This document shows, one piece after another, positions 9,201-15,257 of a stretch of DNA of 15,291 nucleotides. The position numbers and the translations under genes were made by a program. Within the stretch, counting starts at the first letter, position 1. The number at the start of each line of letters is the position of its first letter. The DNA is from CAZAKO01 sp964546145 (lineage in GTDB: Bacteria; Fidelibacterota; UBA2242). The DNA lies in NCBI GenBank assembly GCA_964546145.1, contig CAZJIU010000055.1:1-15291 (forward strand), written 5' to 3'. The notes under the pieces were generated by a model, which saw only the letters and a program-made list of their open reading frames with translations, was not told the origin of the DNA and did not search any database.

Positions 9201-9315
9201 GCTCACCGGTCTTTTGATCAGTTACTGTACCGGAGATCTTGCCAACAATTCCTGCTAACAAAAATGTAGCAGGAAGAAGGACAAGTAGAAAACAAATCGT
9301 GACACGTCGTACCAT
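6298..9315 (-). CDS. TonB-dependent outer-membrane receptor with N-terminal carboxypeptidase-regulatory-like domain
   Basis: From the chosen ATG the protein has 1005 residues. A signal peptide (VRR, then hydrophobic to about residue 21) precedes a carboxypeptidase-regulatory-like domain at about 23-105 (ISGTVTDQKTGEPLGGVNV, then GYYSIGNVTPGIY). A TonB-box-like segment, ELVTVTAERK, is at 111-120. The plug domain covers about 125-232 (IPIRGTNALLSTMAGVVVQ, IHIRGARDDEVDYLVNG). The remainder, to 1005, is a Tyr- and Asn-rich 22-strand-type barrel ending FFGVKFEF with terminal Phe. Such receptors import large substrates across the outer membrane using TonB-ExbBD energy. No SusD-like lipoprotein follows; instead a large secreted protein and a PorV-like barrel do. 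A longer frame beginning at a GTG at 9357 is possible but adds 14 residues ahead of a good signal peptide, while AAGGAGG sits 6 bases before this ATG. It has its own promoter after clpP. The substrate cannot be deduced. Confidence 0.94.
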   Translation of the reverse strand: MVRRVTICFLLVLLPATFLLAGIVGKISGTVTDQKTGEPLGGVNVVLEGTYMGAATDIHGYYSIGNVTPGIYNARATYIGYKEMLIKEVRVHADLTTELSFQLEPTVLEGELVTVTAERKLFEKSATSSISITTAEDLESIPIRGTNALLSTMAGVVVQDNQIHIRGARDDEVDYLVNGVSTVNPVTNQNALSPIQEAIEEMQVLAGGYTADMGGANAGIVVTALKTGASKFGGSVDLRTDGFGDPAEGKKLLDTYSYGHKLGVVTLNGPLLSPKARFFVAGEINNQEDSEVRFSKGYKFEDLVDSNPSNLEHDTVSLVYPDGFTPDRQDNQYSLNGTLTLDLPIKLNIAALYTHRKFDATFAQNNAPMLNTLNDRTQYYERNTMLLTAKATKIFSPTTYLDVKGSYYSYTNELGDSWFGNDWTQYYDSAAVYEHTDGEVIFRNAWRPQFNYVLNGFPVERNGYPYNFYANEKQQYIGLIADFTTQLGKYHQVKTGMNLRSYTICHFDISPSVMDYTAPNGTFSYTTYGSMEAVPADIWMLNGLVNTYGYDIYGNEISEDKSYTDDNGNSLGYVDGPRKPLDFSAYIMDKIEYNDLIINAGVRLDYFDSDDWTLRDPADPEVDQDASMLTQDAWEKVDPYLIISPRLGLSFPVTDRTAFYLQYGKFAQMPSLDNMYFSTFTYARQIVRQGYYFLAPIGYGLEPEKTTSYEAGLRQQIAENAAFDVTAFYKNVKGLIQIINQRIDPGAAIPGNYSRFVNGDFATTKGLEFRLTLRRVNRLASQINYTLTQAEGTQSNSNSAYGALYFNAQMPTTINPLDYSPTHSGSVNLDYRFGKGDGGPILSQFGVNLLFRFSSGHPYTHVNVNVGGQSDPYTAGIDYMQDTRDRIAAEPIGSSTTPWTYYTDLRLDKSFDIARIRGTVYILFNNLFNRKNVVNVYEKTGGAADDGFLSDPTYSASTIAANGGQQYIDMYTAINLNNAQAYWDNIAREIYGEPRQIFFGVKFEF

Positions 9316-9321
9316 ATTACT

Positions 9322-9328
9322 CCTCCTT
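9322..9328 (-). promoter_or_regulatory. Consensus Shine-Dalgarno site that fixes the receptor start
   Basis: AAGGAGG on the minus strand, 6 bases ahead of the ATG at 9315, decides this start against the upstream in-frame GTG at 9357. Confidence 0.85.
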
Positions 9329-9351
9329 ATAAATTTTTTGTTAATGTAAAA

Positions 9352-9366
9352 CCCCACACTCTGGGG
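9352..9366 (-). repeat. GC-rich inverted repeat (terminator-like) at the receptor operon start site
   Basis: On the minus strand CCCCA-GAGTG-TGGGG is followed by TTTTACATT. The 5-bp stem with four G-C pairs and a short U run resembles a weak intrinsic terminator. It may serve read-through RNA from clpP, which has no other visible terminator. It sits just downstream of the predicted -10 element, so the start of new transcripts is expected inside its loop. An operator role is equally possible. Confidence 0.45.
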
Positions 9367-9388
9367 AATCTAAAGAATTTAGGATTCC
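9365..9388 (-). repeat. Imperfect inverted repeat overlapping the -10 region and spacer
   Basis: Arms GGAATC(C)TAAA and TTTAGATTCC on the minus strand pair over 10 bp with one bulged C and a 3-base centre (TTC). It covers the -10 element and much of the spacer of the predicted receptor promoter, the usual location of a repressor operator. No regulator gene is present in the window to pair with it. Confidence 0.5.
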
Positions 9389-9396
9389 TTTGTCAA
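9367..9396 (-). promoter_or_regulatory. Sigma-70-type promoter of the receptor-cargo-PorV operon
   Basis: On the minus strand a perfect -35 TTGACA (9391-9396) is followed after 18 bases by TAGATT (9367-9372, four of six consensus bases). A 17-base alternative is TTAGAT. The start is predicted near 9360, leaving a 5' leader of about 45 bases before the ATG at 9315. The promoter lies between clpP and the receptor, which makes the three outer-membrane genes a separate transcription unit. Confidence 0.65.
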
Positions 9397-9418
9397 GCTT
9401 TTTTTATAACGGTACCCC

Positions 9419-10033
9419 TTACTTTTTTAAATGTTTTTCAAGAACCTCATCCACAATTCCATAAGCTTTCGCTTCTGCCGAGGACATAAAGAAATTTCGA
9501 TCGCTGTCACGGGCTATTTTCTCAATGGGCTGATCGGTCAGTTTTGATAATATTTGATTAAGCCTTTCTTTGATTTTGACAATCTCTTTAGCATGGATCT
9601 CAATATCACTAGCTTGTCCTTCTACACCTCCCAATGGCTGGTGAATCATAATTCGTGAATTAGGTAAGGCAAAACGTTTCCCCCGTGTACCTGCTGCCAA
9701 GAGGAGAGCCGCCATGCTGGATGCTTGCCCGATACAGATTGTGGCCACTTCCGGAGCAACATACTGCATCGTATCCAGAATTGCCAGGCCAGCTGTAACA
9801 TTGCCCCCCGGACAATTAATATACAAGGATATATCCTTAGTAGAATCTTCCGCCTGTAAAAACAACATCTGGGCAATTATCAGACTGGCCACATGATCAT
9901 CAATCGGATCACCTAAAAAAATTATCCTTTCCTTAAGCAGCCGGGAATAGATATCATAAGCTCGTTCACCTCTGCCAGTTTGCTCCACTACCATGGGAAT
10001 ATAAATCTGACTTTCTAAGGTTTTTTTACTCAT
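9419..10033 (-). CDS. clpP: ATP-dependent Clp protease proteolytic subunit, with Asn at the catalytic Asp position
   Basis: The 204-residue length and sequence are typical of ClpP, the tetradecameric serine protease chamber that degrades unfolded or tagged proteins fed by ClpX/ClpA/ClpC ATPases. The oxyanion-region motif is CPGGNVTAG (74-82). The nucleophile is S106 in GQASSMAALLLAAG, and H131 is in MIHQPLGG. The third triad residue normally follows Arg in D(T/S)(D/E)RD, 49 residues after the His. Here the motif reads DSDRN (176-180), so N180 (codon AAT, 9494-9496) replaces Asp. Such S-H-N triads are known in a few ClpP proteins (Listeria ClpP1) and reduce activity or make it conditional. There is no long propeptide. 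The start ATG overlaps the tig stop (ATGA, 10030-10033), with GAGG 8 bases upstream inside tig, so translation is probably coupled. clpX, the usual next gene, is not here. Confidence 0.95.
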   Translation of the reverse strand: MSKKTLESQIYIPMVVEQTGRGERAYDIYSRLLKERIIFLGDPIDDHVASLIIAQMLFLQAEDSTKDISLYINCPGGNVTAGLAILDTMQYVAPEVATICIGQASSMAALLLAAGTRGKRFALPNSRIMIHQPLGGVEGQASDIEIHAKEIVKIKERLNQILSKLTDQPIEKIARDSDRNFFMSSAEAKAYGIVDEVLEKHLKK

Positions 10034-11313
10034 TCTAAATTCCTCTTCCTAAAGTCACTTGTATGGATTGATACTTTCTTTTCCTTTGCAAAAATTCTTA
10101 GATGATCAAATACTTTCTGTTCCAATAAATCATTTTCCAAACGGTCCCGATTTTCGCGCTTATAGTAGAATCGAGTTACCGAGTCCCGATTATTTTCGGC
10201 ATACTGATTGGCAATTTGCTTAATTTTTGCCTCCAATTCGTCTTTAGGAACTTCAATGTGTTCAACTTTATTAATTTTTTCCTGGATCAGGTACCACCGG
10301 ATCTCACGCTCTGCTATCGGGCGATACTGTTCGCGAATCCGCTTAGTGTCTAGCTCCTTGCCATTGCTTCGTGAGGTTATATCCTGGACAATACTATCCA
10401 GGAATCGGGTTAAGCGCGAGGGTGGTATCTCAAAGGAAGTCTGTTTGATTAAATAATCGGAGATGGCTCGTAAAAACTCTTTCTCGGCGCGGTTATTCCA
10501 CTCAGCTTGAAGTGATTTTTCGACCCTCTTTTTCAACGCCTCGAGATTTTCGGTACCCTCAAAATGCTGGCGAATGAAATCCTCATTTAGTTCCGGCAGA
10601 TCATGCGCTTCAACCCGTTTGACATTCACCTGATAATGGCTCTTCTCACCCTTTGGGGAGGCGAGATAAATCCGGGCACTTTCACCACTATGAATCCCTA
10701 CCAATGAATCACACCCTGGCAGGCCAAAAATTCCTTCCCCAACCTTAATCAGCCGATCCTGAATCTTTTTCCCGATTAGCGGTGTGCCGAGCTCATCAGT
10801 CTCTTGCAAATCGGCAATAATAAAATGCCCTGGCTCGGCACCGGCAGTCACTTCCCGAACTTCGGCATGATGTTCCCGCAGATCCTCAAGATATAATTCA
10901 ACATCCTCCTTATCAATGATATAAGTGTTTTTATTGACTTGAAATCCCTTCTTGTAGTCGGGCAGCTTAATTTCGGGATCCATTTCAACAACTATCTCAT
11001 AATTAAAAAACTTATTCTCGACATAATTGGTATCTTTGATACTCATATCCAGCGCCGCTTCAATTCCCTGTCCCTTTAGTACACCCGGGACAGTGGTCTC
11101 AATCACGCTATTAGTGAATTCATATTTCAGGCGGGGACCTAAAATCCGTTTAGCCACATCCGGCGGTACTTTGCCAGGGCGAAATCCATCAACGGAAAGC
11201 TTTTTGCGCAAATTCTGAAATGAACTGGTGTATTGACTCTCTACCTCATTCCAATCCAGCTCAACGTTTAGCTGTCTTACAACGGTACTAACCTCATTTA
11301 CTGTAACCTTCAT
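10030..11313 (-). CDS. tig: Trigger factor, ribosome-bound chaperone
   Basis: The 427-residue protein has the trigger-factor order of domains. The N-terminal ribosome-binding domain carries the signature GFRPGKVP at 43-50, which docks on ribosomal protein L23 at the exit tunnel. A FKBP-type domain spans about 160-236, and the helical chaperone C-terminal domain about 240-427. The FKBP part appears degenerate: the usual IPGFEDGI is LPGCDSLV (198-205), and the segment before NVKRVE is about 8 residues shorter than in E. coli, so prolyl isomerase activity may be weak or absent (inference by eye). ATG at 11313 is preferred over the adjacent in-frame TTG at 11316 because AAGGA (11320-11324) is 6 bases from the ATG. 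The gene is followed by clpP with a 4-base overlap and preceded by a tiny ORF whose stop codon overlaps this Shine-Dalgarno site. Confidence 0.95.
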   Translation of the reverse strand: MKVTVNEVSTVVRQLNVELDWNEVESQYTSSFQNLRKKLSVDGFRPGKVPPDVAKRILGPRLKYEFTNSVIETTVPGVLKGQGIEAALDMSIKDTNYVENKFFNYEIVVEMDPEIKLPDYKKGFQVNKNTYIIDKEDVELYLEDLREHHAEVREVTAGAEPGHFIIADLQETDELGTPLIGKKIQDRLIKVGEGIFGLPGCDSLVGIHSGESARIYLASPKGEKSHYQVNVKRVEAHDLPELNEDFIRQHFEGTENLEALKKRVEKSLQAEWNNRAEKEFLRAISDYLIKQTSFEIPPSRLTRFLDSIVQDITSRSNGKELDTKRIREQYRPIAEREIRWYLIQEKINKVEHIEVPKDELEAKIKQIANQYAENNRDSVTRFYYKRENRDRLENDLLEQKVFDHLRIFAKEKKVSIHTSDFRKRNLE

Positions 11314-11322
11314 CAACTTTCC

Positions 11323-11367
11323 TTACCAATTAAAATTAATCTTCGCGCCGTGATTGAAAGTCTTCAC
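11323..11367 (-). CDS. Putative 14-residue leader peptide or coupled mini-ORF ahead of tig
   Basis: On the minus strand GGAGG (11375-11379) stands 7 bases before a GTG (11365-11367), which opens a frame reading MKTFNHGAKINFNW and ends in TAA at 11323-11325. That TAA overlaps the AAGGA site of tig, 9 bases from its ATG, so ribosomes ending here would be placed to start trigger factor. An ATG at 11391 gives a 22-residue version of the same frame (adding PGPGGISV) but without a Shine-Dalgarno site. The frame has no stop as far back as the tRNA gene. It lies downstream of the predicted tig promoter, so it should be in the mRNA. I recognise no known leader peptide. The GGAGG could instead be a standby site or chance. 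Confidence 0.4.
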   Translation of the reverse strand: MKTFNHGAKINFNW

Positions 11368-11410
11368 AGAAATTCCTCCGGGACCTGGCATTTCGATCGT
11401 TCTAGGCAAG

Positions 11411-11439
11411 ATTCTAAATTCAGTGCATTCACCCGCCAA
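11411..11439 (-). promoter_or_regulatory. Predicted sigma-70-type promoter of tig-clpP
   Basis: TTGGCG (11434-11439, four of six consensus bases) and TAGAAT (11411-11416, five of six) on the minus strand are spaced by 17 bases. The -35 begins eight bases past the tRNA 3' end. A start near 11404 gives a leader of about 90 bases containing the mini-ORF. Confidence 0.5.
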
Positions 11440-11446
11440 AGCCTCG

Positions 11447-11533
11447 TGCCAGAGGTGGGATTCGAACCCACAATCTGCATTAGGCAGAACTAGGTCCTAA
11501 GCCTAGCGTGTATACCAATTTCACCACTCTGGC
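11447..11533 (-). tRNA. tRNA-Leu with anticodon UAG
   Basis: The 87-base gene folds as a class II tRNA. The acceptor arms are GCCAGAG/CTCTGGC with discriminator A (11447). The anticodon stem is CTAGG/CCTAG around loop CTTAGGA, which gives anticodon TAG at 11497-11499, reading CUN leucine codons. The long variable arm has stem TCTGC/GCAGA, and the T arm is GTGGG-TTCGAAT-CCCAC. The 3' CCA is not encoded; the next bases are CGAGG. It lies between secA and tig on the same strand. Confidence 0.97.
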
Positions 11534-11544
11534 AAATAACTTCC

Positions 11545-11598
11545 TTTGGCAGGTCTACCAAATCCCTCACTACTGCTAAAAAACACCTTAATTTAGCA
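11545..11598 (-). repeat. Two short hairpins in the secA-tRNA spacer
   Basis: In the 115-base spacer the minus strand holds TGCTAAA...TTTAGCA (arms 11592-11598 and 11574-11580, 11-base loop). Closer to the tRNA it holds TTTGGTA-GACC-TGCCAAA (arms 11556-11562 and 11545-11551, one G-U pair). Neither is followed by a U run, so they are not convincing terminators. They may be part of the tRNA 5' leader. No clear promoter for the tRNA was found here. Confidence 0.25.
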
Positions 11599-11648
11599 AT
11601 TTCGAATGATTTGTACAGTTCTGTTGTTTGTTTAACGACTTGGCCTTT

Positions 11649-14600
11649 TCACAATCCCGCCCCATGGCACTTCTTGTATTTCTTGCCGCTGCCACAAGGG
11701 CAGGGATCGTTACGACCGACTTTAGGACCAACTTGAATTGGCATTCTTTTACGGGGTTGATTATCGCCGCCCGGGTTTTGATTCATCGGCGATTCTCCAG
11801 TGGGAGCAGCCGCTGCCAGTCCCATACCTAAGGAATCCTGATGCACCATTTGAAAAGGCTGCGGCCGCCGAGCCTGCCGGGACTCAACCGGCGGAGCCCA
11901 TAGCTGCGCCTTGAAACAGAGCTTCAATGTCTCACGATCGATATTTTCAAGAATTCCGACAAAGGCGTCAAAAGCTTCACCTTTATACTCGAGCAGAGGA
12001 TCCTTCTGACCATAAGCCCGCCAGTTAATGCCCTCCTTCAATTGATCCATTGCGTAAAGGTGATCACGCCAATTCTCATCAATTGTGCGCAGTGAGACAT
12101 ACTTTTCCAGATAACGCAGCTGGTCTTCACCAACATACTGCTCCTTACGGCCGTAGTAAGCCATTGCCCGGTCAAATATTGCCTTTTTAATATTTAACTC
12201 AGAAACATCGCTCAAGTCAGAAAGTTTCAGATCAATACCAAGAGTATTATTAAGTTCGCCCCTTAGCTTATCCCAATCCCAATCATCCGGCATTCGTCGC
12301 GAATCGGTACACTCATCCACCAACTTCTCGATCCACTCACTTAAGATATCCTCGATTTCCTGTTTGATATCTTCTTCCTTGAGCGCATAGTTGCGGCGAT
12401 CATAAATAATCACCCGTTGCTGGTTCATGACATCATCATATTCCAATAAATGCTTCCGGATACTGAAGTTGCGCGCCTCGACTTTTTTCTGCGCTCGTTC
12501 AATAGACCGGGTCACCATCGGATGAGTAATGACCTGCCCTTCCTCGATTCCCATCCGATCCATAATCGCCGCTATCCTTTCGGAATTGAAGAGTCGCATC
12601 AGATCATCTTCCAGTGATAAGAAAAATCGCGATGCTCCGCGATCACCCTGGCGTCCGCTGCGTCCGCGCAACTGCAGATCAATCCGGCGCGCCTCATGCC
12701 GCTCGGTGCCGATAATATAAACTCCACCCAAATCGTTGACTCCTGGACCAAGCTTAATATCGGTGCCCCGACCAGCCATATTGGTCGCAATTGTGACTGC
12801 CGATCGCTCACCTGCCCGGACAACGATTTCCGCTTCCTGCTTATGATGTTTGGCATTCAAGACATTGTGAGGAATTCCGCGCCTTTTTAACATGCGGCTG
12901 ATTGTCTCCGAGACCTCTACGCTGATTGTACCCACCAATACCGGCTGACCTTTATGATAGGATTTCTCGATCTCTTCCAGAATGGCATTATACTTTTCCC
13001 GGCGGGTTTTATAAACCTGATCATCATGATCAATCCGGATACACGGCTCGTTGGTCGGAATAGCAACCACACCCAGCTTATAAATATCTTCAAATTCCGC
13101 GGCTTCGGTTAAGGCAGTGCCCGTCATACCGGCGAGTTTGGCATACATCCGGAAGTAATTCTGAATCGTGACCGTCGCAAAGGTCTGGGTTTCAGCCTCG
13201 ATTTTGACACTCTCTTTAGCTTCAATCGCCTGATGTAAACCATCACTGTAACGTCGCCCGGGTAAGATCCGACCGGTGAACTCATCAACGATCAAAACTT
13301 TCCCATCCTGAACAACATATTCCACATCTTTTTCAAAGAGGGTATAAGCGCGCAGCAATTGCGAGATATTATGAAATCGGTCGGAGATTTCGGAATGAAT
13401 CAGATCAAGTTCGATTTTCTTCTTCTCTTTTTCAGCCTGAACCAGCGAGGGATCTTCATCTATTTTGATCAATTCCTCCGCCAGATCCGGAATAACCAGT
13501 TCGTCAACCTGGATCCCCAACAAGGCAGCCAATTTCTCTTCACCCTGAGGAGTCAAGGTAATGTTGTGCTGCTTCTCCTCAATGAAGTAAAACAGATCCT
13601 TGAAATACTCATCCTGACTGACCGATTGCCCGGTTTTCCCGCCGGTCAGCAGCAGGTATTCTCGTTCACCCGCCTGCAGCAGGCGTTGATAGTCGGGATC
13701 TTCCAGCAACTTCCGCAGTCGGCGATTTTTGGGCATCCCCTGGGCAGCAATATAAAGATTACGAGCCGCCTCATTCTGATTTTTAATCCCCTCAAATTTG
13801 TCCGGCAACTGAGATAAGATGCGGGTCACAACATCCCGCTGATGACGGACCAGGGTAGCTACTGCCGGATTCAATTTATCATATTTTTCATGCCGGGATG
13901 AGGTAACCGGACCGGAGATAATCAGTGGGGTTCGGGCTTCATCAATTAAAATATTGTCTACCTCATCCACAATACAATAATAAAATTCCCGTTGAACCTG
14001 ATCCTCGGCAGTTATCGCCATATTATCCCGCAGATAATCGAAACCAAACTCATTATTAGTGCCGTAAGTAATGTCACAATTATAGATCTCCTGACGCTGA
14101 TTATTGTCCATGCTGTTGAGAATACAACCAACAGTCAGCCCGAGTTCAGTATAAATACGTCCCATCCACTCGCTATCACGCTGGGCCAGGTAATCATTGA
14201 CCGTAATCAGATGAACACCCCGACCAGTGAGAGCATTCAAGTACAGCGGCATGGTGGCGACCAGGGTTTTACCTTCACCAGTTTTCATCTCGGCGATTTT
14301 GCGCTGATGGAGGACAATTGCCCCAATCAACTGTACATCAAAGGGAATCATATCCCATTTGATTTTCTGACCCACGATACTCCATTCCTGTCCTACCAGG
14401 CGGCGGCAAACTTCCTTGACCATCGCAAAGGCTTCCGGCAGTATCTGATCCAGGACCTTCTGCTCCGCCTTAATAATAGCTTTGTACTTCTCATCGCGAG
14501 TCAGATTGGCATCTTGAATGTCCACCTCAGCCGCATTTCGAGCTTCGACAATCATGGCTTTAAATTCTATGGTTCGCTGACGCAATTTTTCAATCGGGAC

Positions 14601-14717
14601 ATCTTTCAGGGATTCATAAATTTGATTGATTTGCCCAACCAGGGGCATAATCTTTTTTATTTCCCTTTCGGATGCAGTACCGAAGATTCCGGTCAGAAAT
14701 GAGCCAACACTCATCAT
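11649..14717 (-). CDS. secA: Preprotein translocase ATPase SecA
   Basis: SecA drives unfolded preproteins through SecYEG at the inner membrane, a step needed by all the signal-peptide proteins encoded downstream. In the 1022 residues, the Walker A motif TGEGKT is at 146-151 and the DEAD-type Walker B IVDEVDNILIDEARTPLIISG region at 249-269. AGMTGTA is at 529-535, the second nucleotide domain GRGTDIKLG at 649-657, and HEARRIDLQLRGRSGRQGD at 674-692. The C-terminal zinc SEC-C motif NDPCPCGSGKKYKKCH (1003-1018) is preceded by a Gly/Pro/Gln-rich linker (about 940-1000). It is about 120 residues longer than E. coli SecA (901). Most of the extra sequence is between about 283 and 440, around the preprotein cross-linking domain, as is usual in FCB bacteria. 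Two adjacent ATG codons are possible; GGTG upstream fits the second (14714) slightly better, and I give the longer form. Confidence 0.97.
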   Translation of the reverse strand: MMSVGSFLTGIFGTASEREIKKIMPLVGQINQIYESLKDVPIEKLRQRTIEFKAMIVEARNAAEVDIQDANLTRDEKYKAIIKAEQKVLDQILPEAFAMVKEVCRRLVGQEWSIVGQKIKWDMIPFDVQLIGAIVLHQRKIAEMKTGEGKTLVATMPLYLNALTGRGVHLITVNDYLAQRDSEWMGRIYTELGLTVGCILNSMDNNQRQEIYNCDITYGTNNEFGFDYLRDNMAITAEDQVQREFYYCIVDEVDNILIDEARTPLIISGPVTSSRHEKYDKLNPAVATLVRHQRDVVTRILSQLPDKFEGIKNQNEAARNLYIAAQGMPKNRRLRKLLEDPDYQRLLQAGEREYLLLTGGKTGQSVSQDEYFKDLFYFIEEKQHNITLTPQGEEKLAALLGIQVDELVIPDLAEELIKIDEDPSLVQAEKEKKKIELDLIHSEISDRFHNISQLLRAYTLFEKDVEYVVQDGKVLIVDEFTGRILPGRRYSDGLHQAIEAKESVKIEAETQTFATVTIQNYFRMYAKLAGMTGTALTEAAEFEDIYKLGVVAIPTNEPCIRIDHDDQVYKTRREKYNAILEEIEKSYHKGQPVLVGTISVEVSETISRMLKRRGIPHNVLNAKHHKQEAEIVVRAGERSAVTIATNMAGRGTDIKLGPGVNDLGGVYIIGTERHEARRIDLQLRGRSGRQGDRGASRFFLSLEDDLMRLFNSERIAAIMDRMGIEEGQVITHPMVTRSIERAQKKVEARNFSIRKHLLEYDDVMNQQRVIIYDRRNYALKEEDIKQEIEDILSEWIEKLVDECTDSRRMPDDWDWDKLRGELNNTLGIDLKLSDLSDVSELNIKKAIFDRAMAYYGRKEQYVGEDQLRYLEKYVSLRTIDENWRDHLYAMDQLKEGINWRAYGQKDPLLEYKGEAFDAFVGILENIDRETLKLCFKAQLWAPPVESRQARRPQPFQMVHQDSLGMGLAAAAPTGESPMNQNPGGDNQPRKRMPIQVGPKVGRNDPCPCGSGKKYKKCHGAGL

Positions 14718-14739
14718 TCACCACTATTTTTGGAAAATC

Positions 14740-14753
14740 TTATCGTTTATCGT
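14740..14753. repeat. 7-bp tandem repeat in the nusB-secA spacer
   Basis: TTATCGT occurs twice head to tail on the plus strand, 23 bases ahead of the secA start. The 111-base spacer is AT-rich and has no visible terminator or convincing promoter, so nusB and secA are probably co-transcribed. The repeat may be chance. Confidence 0.2.
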
Positions 14754-14828
14754 TAACATTTCTCATCTGAAAATTAATACCATCAAACTAACGGGATTAA
14801 TTAAAGAAAATAAAAGCTGAGGGAAAAT

Positions 14829-15257
14829 TTAGAGTTTCTCCGGTATCTTTTCAGAAATCAAATGGAGGACAGCATCAAGAATTCCATTGACAAACGCACT
14901 GCTCTCATCAGTCGAATACTTCTTGGCAATTTCAATTGCTTCAGAAATGGACACTTTGGGGGGAATATCATCAAAAAATAAAAATTCGCAAATTGCCATG
15001 CGAATAATCAAACGGTCAATAATGGCGATCCGCTCAAAATCCCAATTTTCCGATTTGGCCTTAATGTATTCATCCAGTTCCTTGCAGTGGATTGTGGTAG
15101 TCTCAAATAACTGACATGCAAAAGGCTTAAGTTCCTCAGGGAGTTCTTCGGAACCGTTGATGATATGGGACTCAACTGTCTTTATATTATTACCGGACAA
15201 TTCCTGGGCATAAATAGCCTGCAGGGCTACTTCACGAGCAATGCGTCTCTCTCTCAT
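14829..15257 (-). CDS. nusB: Transcription antitermination protein NusB
   Basis: The protein of 142 residues has the all-helical NusB pattern. The N-terminal RRIAREVALQAIYAQELSG is the RNA- and NusE(S10)-binding end. ERIAIIDRLIIRMAICEFLF lies in the middle, and PPKVSISEAIEIAKKYSTDES followed by AFVNGILDAV is the most conserved family stretch. NusB with NusE binds boxA RNA and supports processive transcription of rRNA operons. ATG at 15257 matches the usual start. A TTG two codons upstream (15263) is also possible: AGG lies 4 bases before it, and it directly abuts a TGA that could end an upstream gene. NusB is followed 111 bases later by secA on the same strand, probably in one operon. Confidence 0.93.
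   Translation of the reverse strand: MRERRIAREVALQAIYAQELSGNNIKTVESHIINGSEELPEELKPFACQLFETTTIHCKELDEYIKAKSENWDFERIAIIDRLIIRMAICEFLFFDDIPPKVSISEAIEIAKKYSTDESSAFVNGILDAVLHLISEKIPEKL

Noticed and set aside
9316..9357. N-terminal extension of the receptor from GTG at 9357
   Set aside because: It begins inside the promoter-proximal hairpin and lacks a Shine-Dalgarno site, while AAGGAGG precedes the ATG at 9315.
11574..11598. Hairpin after secA as a terminator
   Set aside because: The stem is AT-rich with an 11-base loop and is not followed by a U run on the minus strand.
13992..14702. 236-codon open frame on the plus strand
   Set aside because: Fully antisense to secA, whose protein is unmistakable. 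The plus-strand frame has no recognisable domain and no ribosome-binding site, so it is a codon-bias shadow.
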